Positions 1 to 7,291 of a stretch of DNA of 64,000 nt are shown here, one piece after another. The notes under the pieces are model-generated. The model saw only the letters and a program-made list of their open reading frames with translations, did no database searches and was not told where the DNA came from. The DNA is taken from assembly GCA_963665195.1 (NCBI GenBank), contig OY762070.1, positions 3,472,001 to 3,536,000 on the forward strand, read 5' to 3'. Each line of letters opens with the position of its first letter. Within the stretch, counting starts at the first letter, position 1. A program made the position numbers and the translations under genes. The stretch comes from VXYL01 sp963665195. Lineage in GTDB: Bacteria > Pseudomonadota > Gammaproteobacteria > Pseudomonadales > Azotimanducaceae.

Positions 1-646
1 CGGCCTCCGGCGACTCGTCCTCGCGCAGCAGTACCGCGAGCGCCGACCGCCGACTGCCGCCTCGAAGCAGGAACGTCAGGTTGTCGAGCTGCTCCATCTG
101 GAAGCCCAGCGCCTCGACCAGTGCGCGATCGCGCTGGCCCAGCACCGCCGCCGCCTTGCGCTTGGCAGCGGACCAGTCGTCGCGCTGCCGAGCGCCATGC
201 TGCAACTCGTGGAGCGCCACCAATCCCTCGTTGCTGATGCCGGGCAAAGCGGACTCAAGCGAGGGCAAGGCTTGACCCAGGAACCGGAGCGCAGCGTGCC
301 GATCCGGCTGCGCCAGCACCTCCCCGGCCAGCCGCTCGGCCTGTTCCCTATCCACCTTCGGATACACGGGCGGGCTCTCGCCGGTGGCGCCGCAAACGCT
401 CGCACCGGCGGGGTGAAGCACGATCAGCAGAACGGGCGCCGCCCGGCCGCCGCGCCGGGCCTTCCACGCATCCAGCATGACGCCGCGGCCAGGTGCTCTG
501 CCGGACGACGCCACCGCCACCTCGATCGCGCTTGCGCCGTTGCCGAGATAAAGGCCCACGGGCGCAAGCGGATGCCTGCCCGCGGGCTGCCACGGGCGAG
601 GGGCGAGGTCGGGGAGGAAGACGCGTTCGGCGGTCACGACGGCCAG
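1..646 (-). CDS. N-terminal part of a probable Eco57I-type DNA methylase/restriction protein (runs off the window)
   Basis: The minus strand is open from about position 646 to the left edge and reads as one continuous protein of roughly 212 residues. It begins near LAVVTAERVFLPDL, passes through GLYLGNGASAIEVAVASS, then GESPPVYPKVDREQAERLAG, and ends at LLREDESPEA where the window stops. From memory of the family, this resembles the N-terminal region of large class I SAM-dependent DNA methylases with an Eco57I-type domain, so the catalytic part would lie beyond the window. No methylase motif is visible here, so the name is inference. The start is not resolved: GTG at 635-637 is the first usual start codon in the well-conserved stretch, but the frame stays open upstream past 720. 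A second damaged piece of the same coding region lies at 3029-3230. Confidence 0.5.
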   Translation of the reverse strand, partial: MAVVTAERVFLPDLAPRPWQPAGRHPLAPVGLYLGNGASAIEVAVASSGRAPGRGVMLDAWKARRGGRAAPVLLIVLHPAGASVCGATGESPPVYPKVDREQAERLAGEVLAQPDRHAALRFLGQALPSLESALPGISNEGLVALHELQHGARQRDDWSAAKRKAAAVLGQRDRALVEALGFQMEQLDNLTFLLRGGSRRSALAVLLREDESPEA

Positions 647-727
647 TTGGCAGCATCCCGGGGAGGCGGTACGCGAGTGCTTTGCGGGGGCGTGTTGGCT
701 ATGGGCAAGATGGATGCGCGGCTCATG

Positions 728-751
728 TGTGTACGCCGCGTATCGTACACA
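728..751. promoter_or_regulatory. Perfect 8-bp inverted repeat, candidate operator
   Basis: TGTGTACG at 728-735 is repeated in reverse complement as CGTACACA at 744-751, with an 8-bp spacer. The site lies in the divergent gap between the methylase-like gene on the minus strand and the toxin-antitoxin pair on the plus strand, about 57 bp before the -35 box of the latter. The dyad size suits a dimeric repressor. Which gene it would control is not known. Confidence 0.4.
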
Positions 752-807
752 AGGTGTGCGCGGCAGGTGCGGCTCAGGCTGTACCTGGGTGGATCGGTCC
801 TTTCGCT

Positions 808-837
808 TTGTCGGCACTGTCGGCGCGTGTGTAGAAT
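808..837 (+). promoter_or_regulatory. Sigma70-like promoter of the toxin-antitoxin operon
   Basis: TTGTCG at 808-813 and TAGAAT at 832-837 are 18 bp apart. They lie 50 bp upstream of the antitoxin ATG, which is preceded by an AGGGGGG ribosome-binding site. Found by eye only. Confidence 0.45.
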
Positions 838-887
838 CGCGCCATCTTCATTGCTGCATTTGAAGACGGCTAGCGCAGGGGGGCCGA

Positions 888-1145
888 ATGAACGTTACGG
901 TACGCGTGGATATCGAACAGGGTGTCAGGGACGAGGCCGCCCGGCAGCTCGCTGAGCAGGGCCTCACCATCGACGAGACCATGCGCATCGTTCTCGAACA
1001 GGCTGCGGCAGGCTGCGGACCCGATTTCGGGGCGCTAGTGCCCAACGCCACCACCGTGGACGCCATCGAGGCTGCGCGGTGCGGTGAAGTAGTCGAACTG
1101 GGCAGCCCCGCAGACGCCATCGCGGAACTAAACGGGGACGACTGA
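888..1145 (+). CDS. RelB/DinJ-family antitoxin
   Basis: An 85-residue protein. The start MNVTVRVDIEQGVRDEAARQ and the following LTIDETMRIVLEQ form the ribbon-helix-helix pattern of RelB/DinJ antitoxins: a short beta strand (residues 2-8) and two helices that dimerise and bind the operator. The C-terminal half, rich in acidic residues, would wrap the toxin. The ATG is preceded by AGGGGGG at a suitable distance. It overlaps the likely start zone of the toxin gene, so the two are probably translated together. In this family the antitoxin-toxin complex represses its own promoter; a sigma70-like promoter lies at 808-837 and a dyad at 728-751. The family call is good. The exact subfamily is not certain. 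Confidence 0.8.
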   Translation: MNVTVRVDIEQGVRDEAARQLAEQGLTIDETMRIVLEQAAAGCGPDFGALVPNATTVDAIEAARCGEVVELGSPADAIAELNGDD

Positions 1146-1174
1146 TCGCGCGATCGCGTCAGTGGCGACAGCAG

Positions 1175-1456
1175 TTGCGAACAGTCAAGCGCACCGCTCA
1201 GTTCCGGCGCGACTTCAGGCGTGCGAGGCGAGGCGTGCATGCCGGGCATCTCGACGCGACTCTGCTCGAAGCGCTGGAACTGCTCGCCGCCGATGTGCCG
1301 CTGCCTCCGCGATACGTGGATCATCCCATGAAGGGCCAATACAGCGACTGCCGCGACTGCCATCTGCGGCCCGATCTTGTGCTGGTGTATCGCAAACGCG
1401 GCTCGGACTCGCTCGAACTGATCCGGCTAGGCACGCACGCACACCTTGCCATCTGA
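1175..1456 (+). CDS. YafQ-family mRNA interferase toxin
   Basis: About 93 residues, partner of the antitoxin directly upstream. The RelE/YafQ fold is suggested by the basic N-terminal helix (TVKRTAQFRRDFRRARR) and by DHPMKGQYSDCRDCHLRPDL followed by LVLVYRKRG and LIRLGTHAHL. The DHPL-G-W-R-DCHI-PDL-L-Y pattern is typical of YafQ, a ribosome-dependent endonuclease. Its catalytic His/Asp positions correspond to the histidines and aspartates seen here. No ATG exists in frame: TTG at 1175 is the most likely start, while CTG at 1142, overlapping the antitoxin stop, is possible. The reading frame is intact, so the pair may be functional. Confidence 0.78.
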   Translation: MRTVKRTAQFRRDFRRARRGVHAGHLDATLLEALELLAADVPLPPRYVDHPMKGQYSDCRDCHLRPDLVLVYRKRGSDSLELIRLGTHAHLAI

Positions 1457-1506
1457 GCGCCCCAAAGCCGGTCCGCCTTCAATCCCTTGCTTCCTCCCCC
1501 GCCCGA

Positions 1507-1593
1507 ATGCCGTGTCACCACGCGGGGCGACTCGCGCATCAAGAGCGCTAGGATGGTGAAGGCGGACTTGGAGAGCGCCACGGGCTGCGGACC
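1507..1593 (-). pseudogene. Fragment of a winged-helix response-regulator effector domain
   Basis: The minus strand reads GPQPVALSKSAFTILALLMR then ESPRVVTRH. This matches the beta-hairpin and first helices of OmpR-type winged-helix domains (usual pattern L-LTP-F-IL-LLMR-SPRVV-R). Nothing recognisable precedes or follows it, and there is no receiver domain, so it is probably a leftover. An 11-bp inverted repeat (GTCCGCCTTCA at 1471-1481 with its complement at 1557-1567) overlaps it. Confidence 0.35.
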
Positions 1594-1610
1594 AATGTGA
1601 CCATGCACAC

Positions 1611-2184
1611 TCATGGCGACTGCGGGCGCATCGACGACCATGCGGCTAGCACTTCCGCCACGGTCGCGTTCAGACCGGCTTGCCGCAGCGCTTCGAGGTG
1701 GTCCTCGTTCGAGAGCGGCGGGTTGCGTAGGCGGGCTCGGACCCGCTCTATCGCTTCAAGGAACGGTCCAGGCGCTTCGCGGCAGAGGTCAGCCAGGAAG
1801 GTGTCGGGATGCCTTGCGACAAGCCCTTGGGGAGTGAGTTCGGACGCTGGGATTGAGGTTGGCGGTGAGAATGATGTTCGCTCCGCCGCGTATCGCGGCT
1901 GCGACCATGTGGCGGTCGTCGGGGTCGGGCAGCCGTATCCTGGAAATGAGGTCCTCAAAGCCGGCGACCAGCGCGTCCCGGACGTGCGCGTCCATAAGCC
2001 GCCGAGTGCGTTCGAGGCGGGCCGCGGCAATGTCTGGCCGGCTGCGCAGCAGTGCGCGGATCCACTCGTCGTGAACTGCATCGGACCACTTCGCTCCGTA
2101 GAAGTCCGATAGCGCGAGCTCAAGCAGAAGATCGCGAAGCGGCGCCGGGTAAAGGACAGACGCATCCAGGAACGCGACGGTGAC
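1611..2184 (-). pseudogene. PIN-domain ribonuclease (toxin-like), frameshifted
   Basis: Reading from about 2184 gives VAFLDASVLYPAPLRDLLLE, the usual start of a PIN-domain toxin with the first catalytic Asp. It continues through WSDAVHDEWIRALL and RLPDPDDRHMVAAAIRGG with the later acidic residues, to ANIILTANL. There the frame breaks near 1846. The protein resumes in another frame as ASELTPQGLVARHPDTFLAD and ends after NATVAEVLAAW at a TGA at 1611. Relatives usually carry NL-K-DFP at the break, so a deletion of a few bases is the simplest explanation (inference). No start codon is present at the expected place, where GTC stands. Both defects suggest a dead gene. Its 5' end abuts a protease fragment on the other strand. 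Confidence 0.6.
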
Positions 2185-2272
2185 CGACTGGAGTCTGCTG
2201 GCATCGAGGGATCCCGTGAACCAGCGCCCGAAGCGGCTGCCTGCCGAACGACTGAAGGCGCTGGCGGACTCG
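2180..2272 (+). pseudogene. C-terminal fragment of a clan AA (retropepsin-like) aspartic protease
   Basis: In pieces of different frames the plus strand spells VT-LESAGIE then DPVNQRPKRLPAERLKAL. This is close to the C-terminal signature of small retropepsin-like proteases (LLGVTALESxGxxVDPxxxxLxxLPAxRLK). Two small indels separate the pieces. A related, cleaner fragment is at 22291-22403. Only the tail remains; no DTG active site is visible. Confidence 0.35.
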
Positions 2273-2317
2273 GCAACCGTGTGCGTGAGGTCAAGTCAGG
2301 GGCGTCGCGATCCTCCT

Positions 2318-2926
2318 TCAGTCGTCGACGTCCAGATAGTCGTGCCAGGCGGGTCGCGGCCGATATTCAAGATCACGGGCTTCTTGGGCTTGCCATGCGC
2401 GCCCCATAGCCTTCTGGATCTTTCGGTGCCTTTCGGTGTCCTGGCAAATCTTGCGGAGGCTGCCGACAATGAGCCCAATCAAGCCACCAAGCGTGACGTA
2501 CAGAAATAGCATGACCACAGAGGCGGTCTGCTGGCCCACGGTGAACCCTGTCGCCTCCAGAAGAGTATTGGCCGGGGCTGCTACCACCTGCTGCACGCGA
2601 GATGCGACATCGTCCCAAAATATCGCCGAAACGATGGTGATCCACACCAAATTCAGGAGCCTCCAGAACCACGGCTCGATTATCCGCCGGACCATTGATC
2701 GTCTCTTCACTATTGTGTTGCCACCAGAACGATAATCCTCCGTTTCGGCATAGTACCTGTCTGCCAATAACGATTTGCCGCCAGCCCAGCCCCACAGGGC
2801 AAAAGCGAGGATGACGATAAGCGGGAGAGAATACGAAAGTACCGCCGACCCTCCGAGGAGAACCAAGAGAAACCCGACGAGAAGCCCGCGGATGCAACCG
2901 CGCGATCTATTTTTCCAAGGCACCAT
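2318..2926 (-). CDS. Small integral membrane protein, unknown function (paralogue 1)
   Basis: 202 residues from the ATG at 2926, which has GGGAG just upstream. An ATG at 2980 is possible but lacks a ribosome-binding site. Hydrophobic stretches lie at about residues 11-50 (GLLVGFLLVLLGGSAVLSYS and LPLIVILAFALWGWAGG), 95-115 and 140-165, so three or four membrane spans are likely. The C-terminal tail is charged and cytoplasmic by the positive-inside rule. No family is recognised. It resembles the product of 3247-3735 in layout and in shared positions (GK-LL-YE, W-R, VVAP, GGL-G). The two lie on either side of a methylase fragment. Confidence 0.6.
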   Translation of the reverse strand: MVPWKNRSRGCIRGLLVGFLLVLLGGSAVLSYSLPLIVILAFALWGWAGGKSLLADRYYAETEDYRSGGNTIVKRRSMVRRIIEPWFWRLLNLVWITIVSAIFWDDVASRVQQVVAAPANTLLEATGFTVGQQTASVVMLFLYVTLGGLIGLIVGSLRKICQDTERHRKIQKAMGRAWQAQEARDLEYRPRPAWHDYLDVDD

Positions 2927-3028
2927 CGGTCTCCCGCAAGTCCGTTCTGCATCTTCCTGAACGTCAGGAAACTGCCGCATGATACGGCATATCTCGCAAG
3001 CCGCGCTACCGTTTTCTCGTTCCCGAAG

Positions 3029-3230
3029 TCAATCGTTGGGGACAAGCTTCAGCAGAACTTCGCGCGTTTCGGCGACTGCCCCGAGCGAAGGCGGGGCCTG
3101 ATTGAGGAACCGCAGCGCCGCGTGCCGATCCGGCTGCGCCAGCACATCGCCTGCCAACCTCTCGGCCTGTTCCTTGTCCACCTTCGGATAGACGGGCGGG
3201 CTCTCGCCGGTGGCGGGCAGCCCGGTTTCC
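3029..3230 (-). pseudogene. Second, truncated copy of the methylase-gene N-terminal region
   Basis: The minus strand reads TGESPPVYPKVDKEQAERLA then DVLAQPDRHAALRFLNQA, and ends in EVLLKLVPND at a TGA at 3029-3031. The first part matches the coding region at about 260-390 almost base for base, including the flanking protein sequence. Similarity stops abruptly on both sides. There is no start codon, so this is a relic left by duplication or recombination with the gene at the left edge. Confidence 0.65.
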
Positions 3231-3246
3231 GATCGACGGGCTGCTC

Positions 3247-3735
3247 CTAGCGGTTGCTCTTGCCCATGCAGAACCCAACCAGGCCGCCGACCGCGACGTG
3301 CAGAAGGAGGAAGGCTTTGTGGCTGCTTTCGGGCATCACCAGCGCGAGGGCGATGGATGGTGCTACCACCAACTCACCCACGAGGTTTGCGCCGCGGTCC
3401 CATATCCAAACCAAACCGTAGCTGATCGCGAAGTACCAGAGGCCGACCCAGAAGCACGTCGCAAATACGCGATGAACTGGCCCCCTTGTCTGTCGCATCG
3501 TTTCCCCGTGGCCAATCGACGCTTCGTACGTTGCGGCCACCAACAACGGCTTGCCTCGGGCCAAGCGCCACGTCGCCCAGCCTAGCAGGAGCACACGCAC
3601 GGCCACAAACGCGGCGTCACTGGACTCGAGCGCTGCGAGCACTTGGTCCCCGGAACTGAAGTTAGCTCCGGCGAAGTCAGCCAGGACAAACCCGAAGACC
3701 AGCCCGCCGGCGCAGCCGAACAGTCTCCATCTCAT
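3247..3735 (-). CDS. Small integral membrane protein, unknown function (paralogue 2)
   Basis: 162 residues beginning MRWRLFGCAGGLVFGFVLAD. Hydrophobic segments lie at about residues 5-25, 42-60, 90-112 and 135-155, giving four likely spans. It is paralogous to the product of 2318-2926: both have a W-A-GK-LL motif after the first segments, a basic linker, an FW-L segment, a WD followed by VVAP, and a C-terminal LFL/LLL-V-GGLVG hairpin. No known domain is recognised. The stop lies just outside the methylase relic, so the relic is sandwiched between the paralogues. Confidence 0.55.
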   Translation of the reverse strand: MRWRLFGCAGGLVFGFVLADFAGANFSSGDQVLAALESSDAAFVAVRVLLLGWATWRLARGKPLLVAATYEASIGHGETMRQTRGPVHRVFATCFWVGLWYFAISYGLVWIWDRGANLVGELVVAPSIALALVMPESSHKAFLLLHVAVGGLVGFCMGKSNR

Positions 3736-3819
3736 CGACTCTTCCTATCTCTGGCGATGCTGTCCGCAGCCTTTTTGACCGCCCAGAGTGGGTTCTCGCT
3801 AGGTACGACGTACGTTGCG

Positions 3820-4977
3820 TCAGAACTTGCCCCGCTTCGGCTTCTCCCACGCGCCTGCGAACTCGATGCCCGGCGGCGGCGCGGTGGAAATCACCTTGTC
3901 GCCGCGGCTCGGCGTTCCGCTCAGCGAAATCGCGTCGGCGACGCTGAACCTTTCCTGCACCATCGCGACGCGCGCGCTGCCGAGCGGCGTGTCGATGCTG
4001 CCGAGACTCAGTCCCGTGTCCGGATCGATCAGCTCCTCGCCCTTGGCGACAACGCGCAGCTCGTCCCCGACCGCGACCACCCCTTGGCCGAGGTTGACCC
4101 AAACGCGGCCACCCTCGGCACGGATCACGCTGCCCGATGCGGGCTGCGTGCCGATCTGCTTGATCAGCTCGTAAACCCCTTTGTTGGCGCCGGCGATGAC
4201 CGCCTGGCCGATGGGCGTGCGGGTGAAGCTGGAGAAGAAGCCGCCGAGAACGCCCGCGCCGGGGACGGTAAGGCCGCCGAACGTCAAGCCGCGCTCGCGA
4301 ATGATCGACTCGATCTGGCGCGTGTAGACGACTTCGCTGGTCTCGGCATCGATGAGGCGGAAGTTCATTCCCACCCGCCCCTGGCCGGACTTGACGCCGA
4401 CCGCGCCGACGACCGCCGGCAGGCGGTTGGAGACCAGGGCGCCGAGGCCGCCGCCCTTCTTCTCGGACACGTTCGCCTCGTAGTCCGTGACGACGACCTG
4501 CACGAGGTACTGCGCGCCGAGCACGTTGCCCGTCTTCGCGCCGGACGGCTTGGCGACGCGCTCGGATGCGGCCAGATCCTGCTCCTGCAGGATCGAATCG
4601 AGCACTTGGCGCTCTACCAGCCTGAAGCGGCCGGTGCGATTCATCACGTCCGTGATGATCGCCTCGATCCCGTTGACCGGCACCATGTCGGCGTGTTCCG
4701 TTCCCCAGGTCACGGTCTGGCCTCCCGGCCCGACCATCTGGAAGCTGGACGCGGAGCTGTTGTTGTCCACCGGCAGGACGGCCACGCGGGCCCGCCCGCC
4801 GTCGTAGTCGCCCCACTCGACGTTGACGAGGTAGCGCGACTCGATCGCGTCGATCGACTGCGGCAGCGGCAGCTTCGACTTCTCGCCCACCGCGTAGGCA
4901 AGGTAGTCTCCGTGGGCTTCGCCGCACAGCCACAGGCCGGCGCAGAGCGTGAGTGCCGTCGTTAGCGTCTTGTTCAT
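3820..4977 (-). CDS. CsgG/HfaB-family outer-membrane assembly protein
   Basis: 385 residues. An N-terminal signal peptide (hydrophobic core TALTLCAGLWLCG, predicted cleavage near GEAHG) is followed by a CsgG-type domain at about residues 60-280. Recognisable segments are RVAVLPVDN, IITDVMNRTGRFRLVERQVL, LGAQYLVQVVVTDYE and MNFRLIDAETSEVVYTRQIE. A C-terminal extension of about 100 residues resembles a small beta domain. CsgG forms an oligomeric export channel for curli subunits, and HfaB tethers holdfast proteins. The usual lipobox is weak here (Leu at -1 to each Cys), so lipidation is doubtful. It lies 101 bp downstream of the giant Fn3/FG-GAP gene in the same direction and may help export or anchor that protein. 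The insertion element upstream could reduce its expression. Confidence 0.75.
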   Translation of the reverse strand: MNKTLTTALTLCAGLWLCGEAHGDYLAYAVGEKSKLPLPQSIDAIESRYLVNVEWGDYDGGRARVAVLPVDNNSSASSFQMVGPGGQTVTWGTEHADMVPVNGIEAIITDVMNRTGRFRLVERQVLDSILQEQDLAASERVAKPSGAKTGNVLGAQYLVQVVVTDYEANVSEKKGGGLGALVSNRLPAVVGAVGVKSGQGRVGMNFRLIDAETSEVVYTRQIESIIRERGLTFGGLTVPGAGVLGGFFSSFTRTPIGQAVIAGANKGVYELIKQIGTQPASGSVIRAEGGRVWVNLGQGVVAVGDELRVVAKGEELIDPDTGLSLGSIDTPLGSARVAMVQERFSVADAISLSGTPSRGDKVISTAPPPGIEFAGAWEKPKRGKF

Positions 4978-5030
4978 TGCATTCTCCTTCGGTCGTTATG
5001 CGTGTTCCGGTCTTGGGCTGAGGCCGGCCG

Positions 5031-5052
5031 ATGCCATGGGAGCCCATGGCAT
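5031..5052. repeat. Perfect 22-bp palindrome (10-bp arms, 2-bp loop)
   Basis: ATGCCATGGG at 5031-5040 and its complement at 5043-5052 lie between the stop of the giant gene (5079) and the start of the CsgG-like gene (4977). In minus-strand RNA this would form a strong hairpin. No T run follows, so it is more likely a processing or stability element than a simple terminator. Confidence 0.45.
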
Positions 5053-5078
5053 GGCACGCCTCGCGCCCGCGATGCAGG

Positions 5079-5642
5079 TCATGGGACGAAGACCGCCGCG
5101 CCGCTTCTTGGCCGCGGTTGCGCCTCCGGGCCCACCGCGAAGATCCTGGGCGTCCGGTCTGCTGCTGGCGTCTGCCCGGGACGATCGAAGTGGACGAACG
5201 CATTGCATCCCTCGTTGGTCGTCACGGGCGTCGTCGGAACATCCACCCCTTCGCGCGTCGAAAGCTCCAGCGCGAATGTGTCTACACGCACGTCCTCGCG
5301 ACCCTCGTTGATCACCAGGGTGCCGGACACCGTCTCGCCTGCTGATCGCCAGTTCGAGCATCCATCGCCATCCGCGGATGTGCATCTGAGCTCGTACCTG
5401 AAGTCGATCTGCTCGCCGTCGTAATCCTCAAGCTGCTCGCCTAGGCTTCCCGCGCCGCTGTCGCTGACGTCGAATCTCGCTTCGATGGGATATGACTCCT
5501 GCCCCTCGCACCGTGCGCGGAACCGCCACTCGGCCCCTTCGATGGGCAACGTGGTGACTGAGACTGTTGCGGCGTCGGAGTAGTTGCTGCTGAGGTCGTA
5601 TGATCGCACTCTGAACTGATATGCCGTCTCCGGCTGAAGAAA
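5079..5642 (-). pseudogene. C-terminal fragment of the giant Fn3/FG-GAP protein, cut off by IS1380
   Basis: The frame runs from the insertion site as FLQPETAYQFRVRSYDLSSN, which is the FG-loop and G-strand of a fibronectin type III domain. A last Ig-like or Fn3-like domain follows (EWRFRARCEGQESYPIEARF and later DVRVDTFALELSTREGVDV), and the protein ends RPRSGAAVFVP. Joining it to the N-terminal part after removing the element and one GAAA copy restores GFLQPETAY in frame, giving about 1,984 residues from the TTG start. On its own this piece has no signal peptide or obvious start; ATG at 5609 is internal to the domain. Confidence 0.85.
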
Positions 5643-7291
5643 CCCTATTGATGCAAAAAAAGAGGCGACGGATGTTGATGTTCAGGCTAGCGCGGCGAGG
5701 TAGGAGGACATCTCCGCTTCCACTTCGGCGTTTGCATTCATCGACAGGACGGGTTTGCGCTGCGGGCGGAGGAACCGTCCGGCCCGGACGACGAGGCGGC
5801 GGCGCATCGTGTGCATCTGCTCGAACGCCCAGAGCGCCGTGCGCTTCGGGGTCGTGCCGCGCTGCGGCGGCCGGGACGCCATCTGCAGCTCCCGGGTCAG
5901 GTTGTGCGCCAGGATGGCGGCGAGGGTGTACAGCCGGTTGCCGGCGAGCTTGCGCGTCGGGACGTACTCCATGCGGCACTGCGACTTCAGTTCCGCGAAC
6001 ACGGCCTCCTGCGAGCCGCGCCCGTCGTGGAACGCGACGACGCTTTTCGCCCGCACGCGGCGGTTGGTCGCCACGACCTTGAACTCGAAGCCGTGGACGT
6101 GGGGCGCGAACAGGTCCAGCTGCACCGGTCCCTTGCGCTGCCGGCGGGTTCGCGTCCGGACCACGACCAGGCGCCGCCGGCGGCCCCAGCTCTTCGGCTT
6201 CCAGGCGGGCTCGAAGAAGTCCCTCGCCCCGTCCATGCGGCGCCAGCGGCGGCGGCCCTCGACGAGCGACTTCAGTTCCGCGAACCGCTCGAACGGCACC
6301 GTCGCCGTGTACTCGACGCCCAGCGCGTCGAGCCGGCCGAGGACGGCCTCGCCGAAGAACGCGCTGTCCATGCGCGACTCCAGCCGCGCACCCGGCAGCG
6401 CGGCGCGGACGTCCGCCAGGCAGCGCTGCATGAAGGCTTCCGCGCCGTTGGAGTCGTGCACGTTGCCCGGGCGGTGGCGCAGGTCGAACACCTGCCCGGT
6501 CTGCGCCACCGTCGCGAACAGCGGATAGTAGCTGCGCTGTCCCTTCCTGCGCTTGTTGAAGCCGACGGCCGTGCCTTCCGCGAAGCGCTTCGTGCCGAGC
6601 ACCGAGCCGTCGAAGTCGAGCGTCATCCGCGCCGGGCCGAGCGCCGCGGCGCGGTCCAGCACCAGCCGCCGGTTCAGGGCGCGCACGTTGTCCGCGCTGC
6701 GCCCGTCGGCCCTGGCCAGCATGCGGCCCATCGTGGAGGCGTCCGGCAGGTGCCGCAGGCCCAGCGTCCGCCTGACCATTTCGTCGTCCCGGTAGTACCG
6801 CGCGTCGCGCAGCTCCCGGAAGCCCATGACCAGATGCACGACCAGCAGCAGCGCCACCGCGTGCGGCGCGTAGACCGGACTGCCCGGCAGGTGGCGGAAG
6901 CAGCCGCGCAAGCGCTCCTTCAGCCCGAGCCGCGCGAACAGCCTCTGGTAGAGCACCAGGCCCGCGTGCGCCGTCAGCCGCTGGTCCTCGAACCGGATCT
7001 CGATGCGATCCGTCGCTTTACCCCGCACGCTCGCCTTGCTACGCTTCATGGCGGCGGCCTCCTTCCGATGAGTTTTTCGACGAACCGCATCGTAACAGAA
7101 GGGGGTCGCCGTCCAACCCCGCTCCTTGCGATTCGACGAACTATCGAAGCGCAAAGACGCCGTGCCCCGCGAAACCGCGCTCCGCTTGACAACACCTACG
7201 GTGTGTCAAACCGGCAACCCGACTACAGCGCGAAACGCACGAAAAACCTGCAATACGACGAATACTCGCGCCTCAGTATGCCCTTAAGGGG
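5643..7291 (-). mobile_element. IS1380-family insertion sequence, copy A (1,649 bp)
   Basis: The element is bounded by GAAA at 5639-5642 and GAAA at 7292-7295, a 4-bp target duplication. The left end begins CCCTATTGATG and the right end reads inward as CCCCTTAAGGG, so the terminal repeats are short and imperfect. It carries one transposase gene on the minus strand. Between the right end and that gene is a near-perfect hairpin (TTGACACACC with GGTGTTGTCAA). Copy B at 27355-29003 has the same length and an identical transposase protein. The only difference I saw is at 5654 versus 28992. The element lies inside the giant Fn3/FG-GAP gene, in the same transcriptional direction. Confidence 0.93.
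5682..7049 (-). CDS. IS1380-family transposase (copy A)
   Basis: 455 residues from the ATG at 7049, which has GGAAGGAGG upstream. A longer frame to 7154 exists but lacks a ribosome-binding site. IS1380 hallmarks are MTLDFDGSVLGTKRFAEGTA with the first catalytic Asp (about residue 136), VGFNKRRKGQRSYYPLFATV, RPGNVHDSNGA, the second Asp in RMDSAFFGEAVL, and the late acidic motif HDGRGSQEAVFAELKSQCRM. The DDE pattern and length are normal for an intact enzyme, so the element is probably active. The sequence is identical to the copy B transposase. Confidence 0.95.
   Translation of the reverse strand: MKRSKASVRGKATDRIEIRFEDQRLTAHAGLVLYQRLFARLGLKERLRGCFRHLPGSPVYAPHAVALLLVVHLVMGFRELRDARYYRDDEMVRRTLGLRHLPDASTMGRMLARADGRSADNVRALNRRLVLDRAAALGPARMTLDFDGSVLGTKRFAEGTAVGFNKRRKGQRSYYPLFATVAQTGQVFDLRHRPGNVHDSNGAEAFMQRCLADVRAALPGARLESRMDSAFFGEAVLGRLDALGVEYTATVPFERFAELKSLVEGRRRWRRMDGARDFFEPAWKPKSWGRRRRLVVVRTRTRRQRKGPVQLDLFAPHVHGFEFKVVATNRRVRAKSVVAFHDGRGSQEAVFAELKSQCRMEYVPTRKLAGNRLYTLAAILAHNLTRELQMASRPPQRGTTPKRTALWAFEQMHTMRRRLVVRAGRFLRPQRKPVLSMNANAEVEAEMSSYLAALA

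Noticed and set aside
1175..1551. Alternative plus-strand frame (1162-1551) over the toxin gene
   Set aside because: The YafQ motifs are in the other frame; this one has no family signature.
3643..4965. Plus-strand frame of 440 residues opposite the CsgG-like gene
   Set aside because: Shadow of a recognised gene; composition typical of antisense GC-rich frames.
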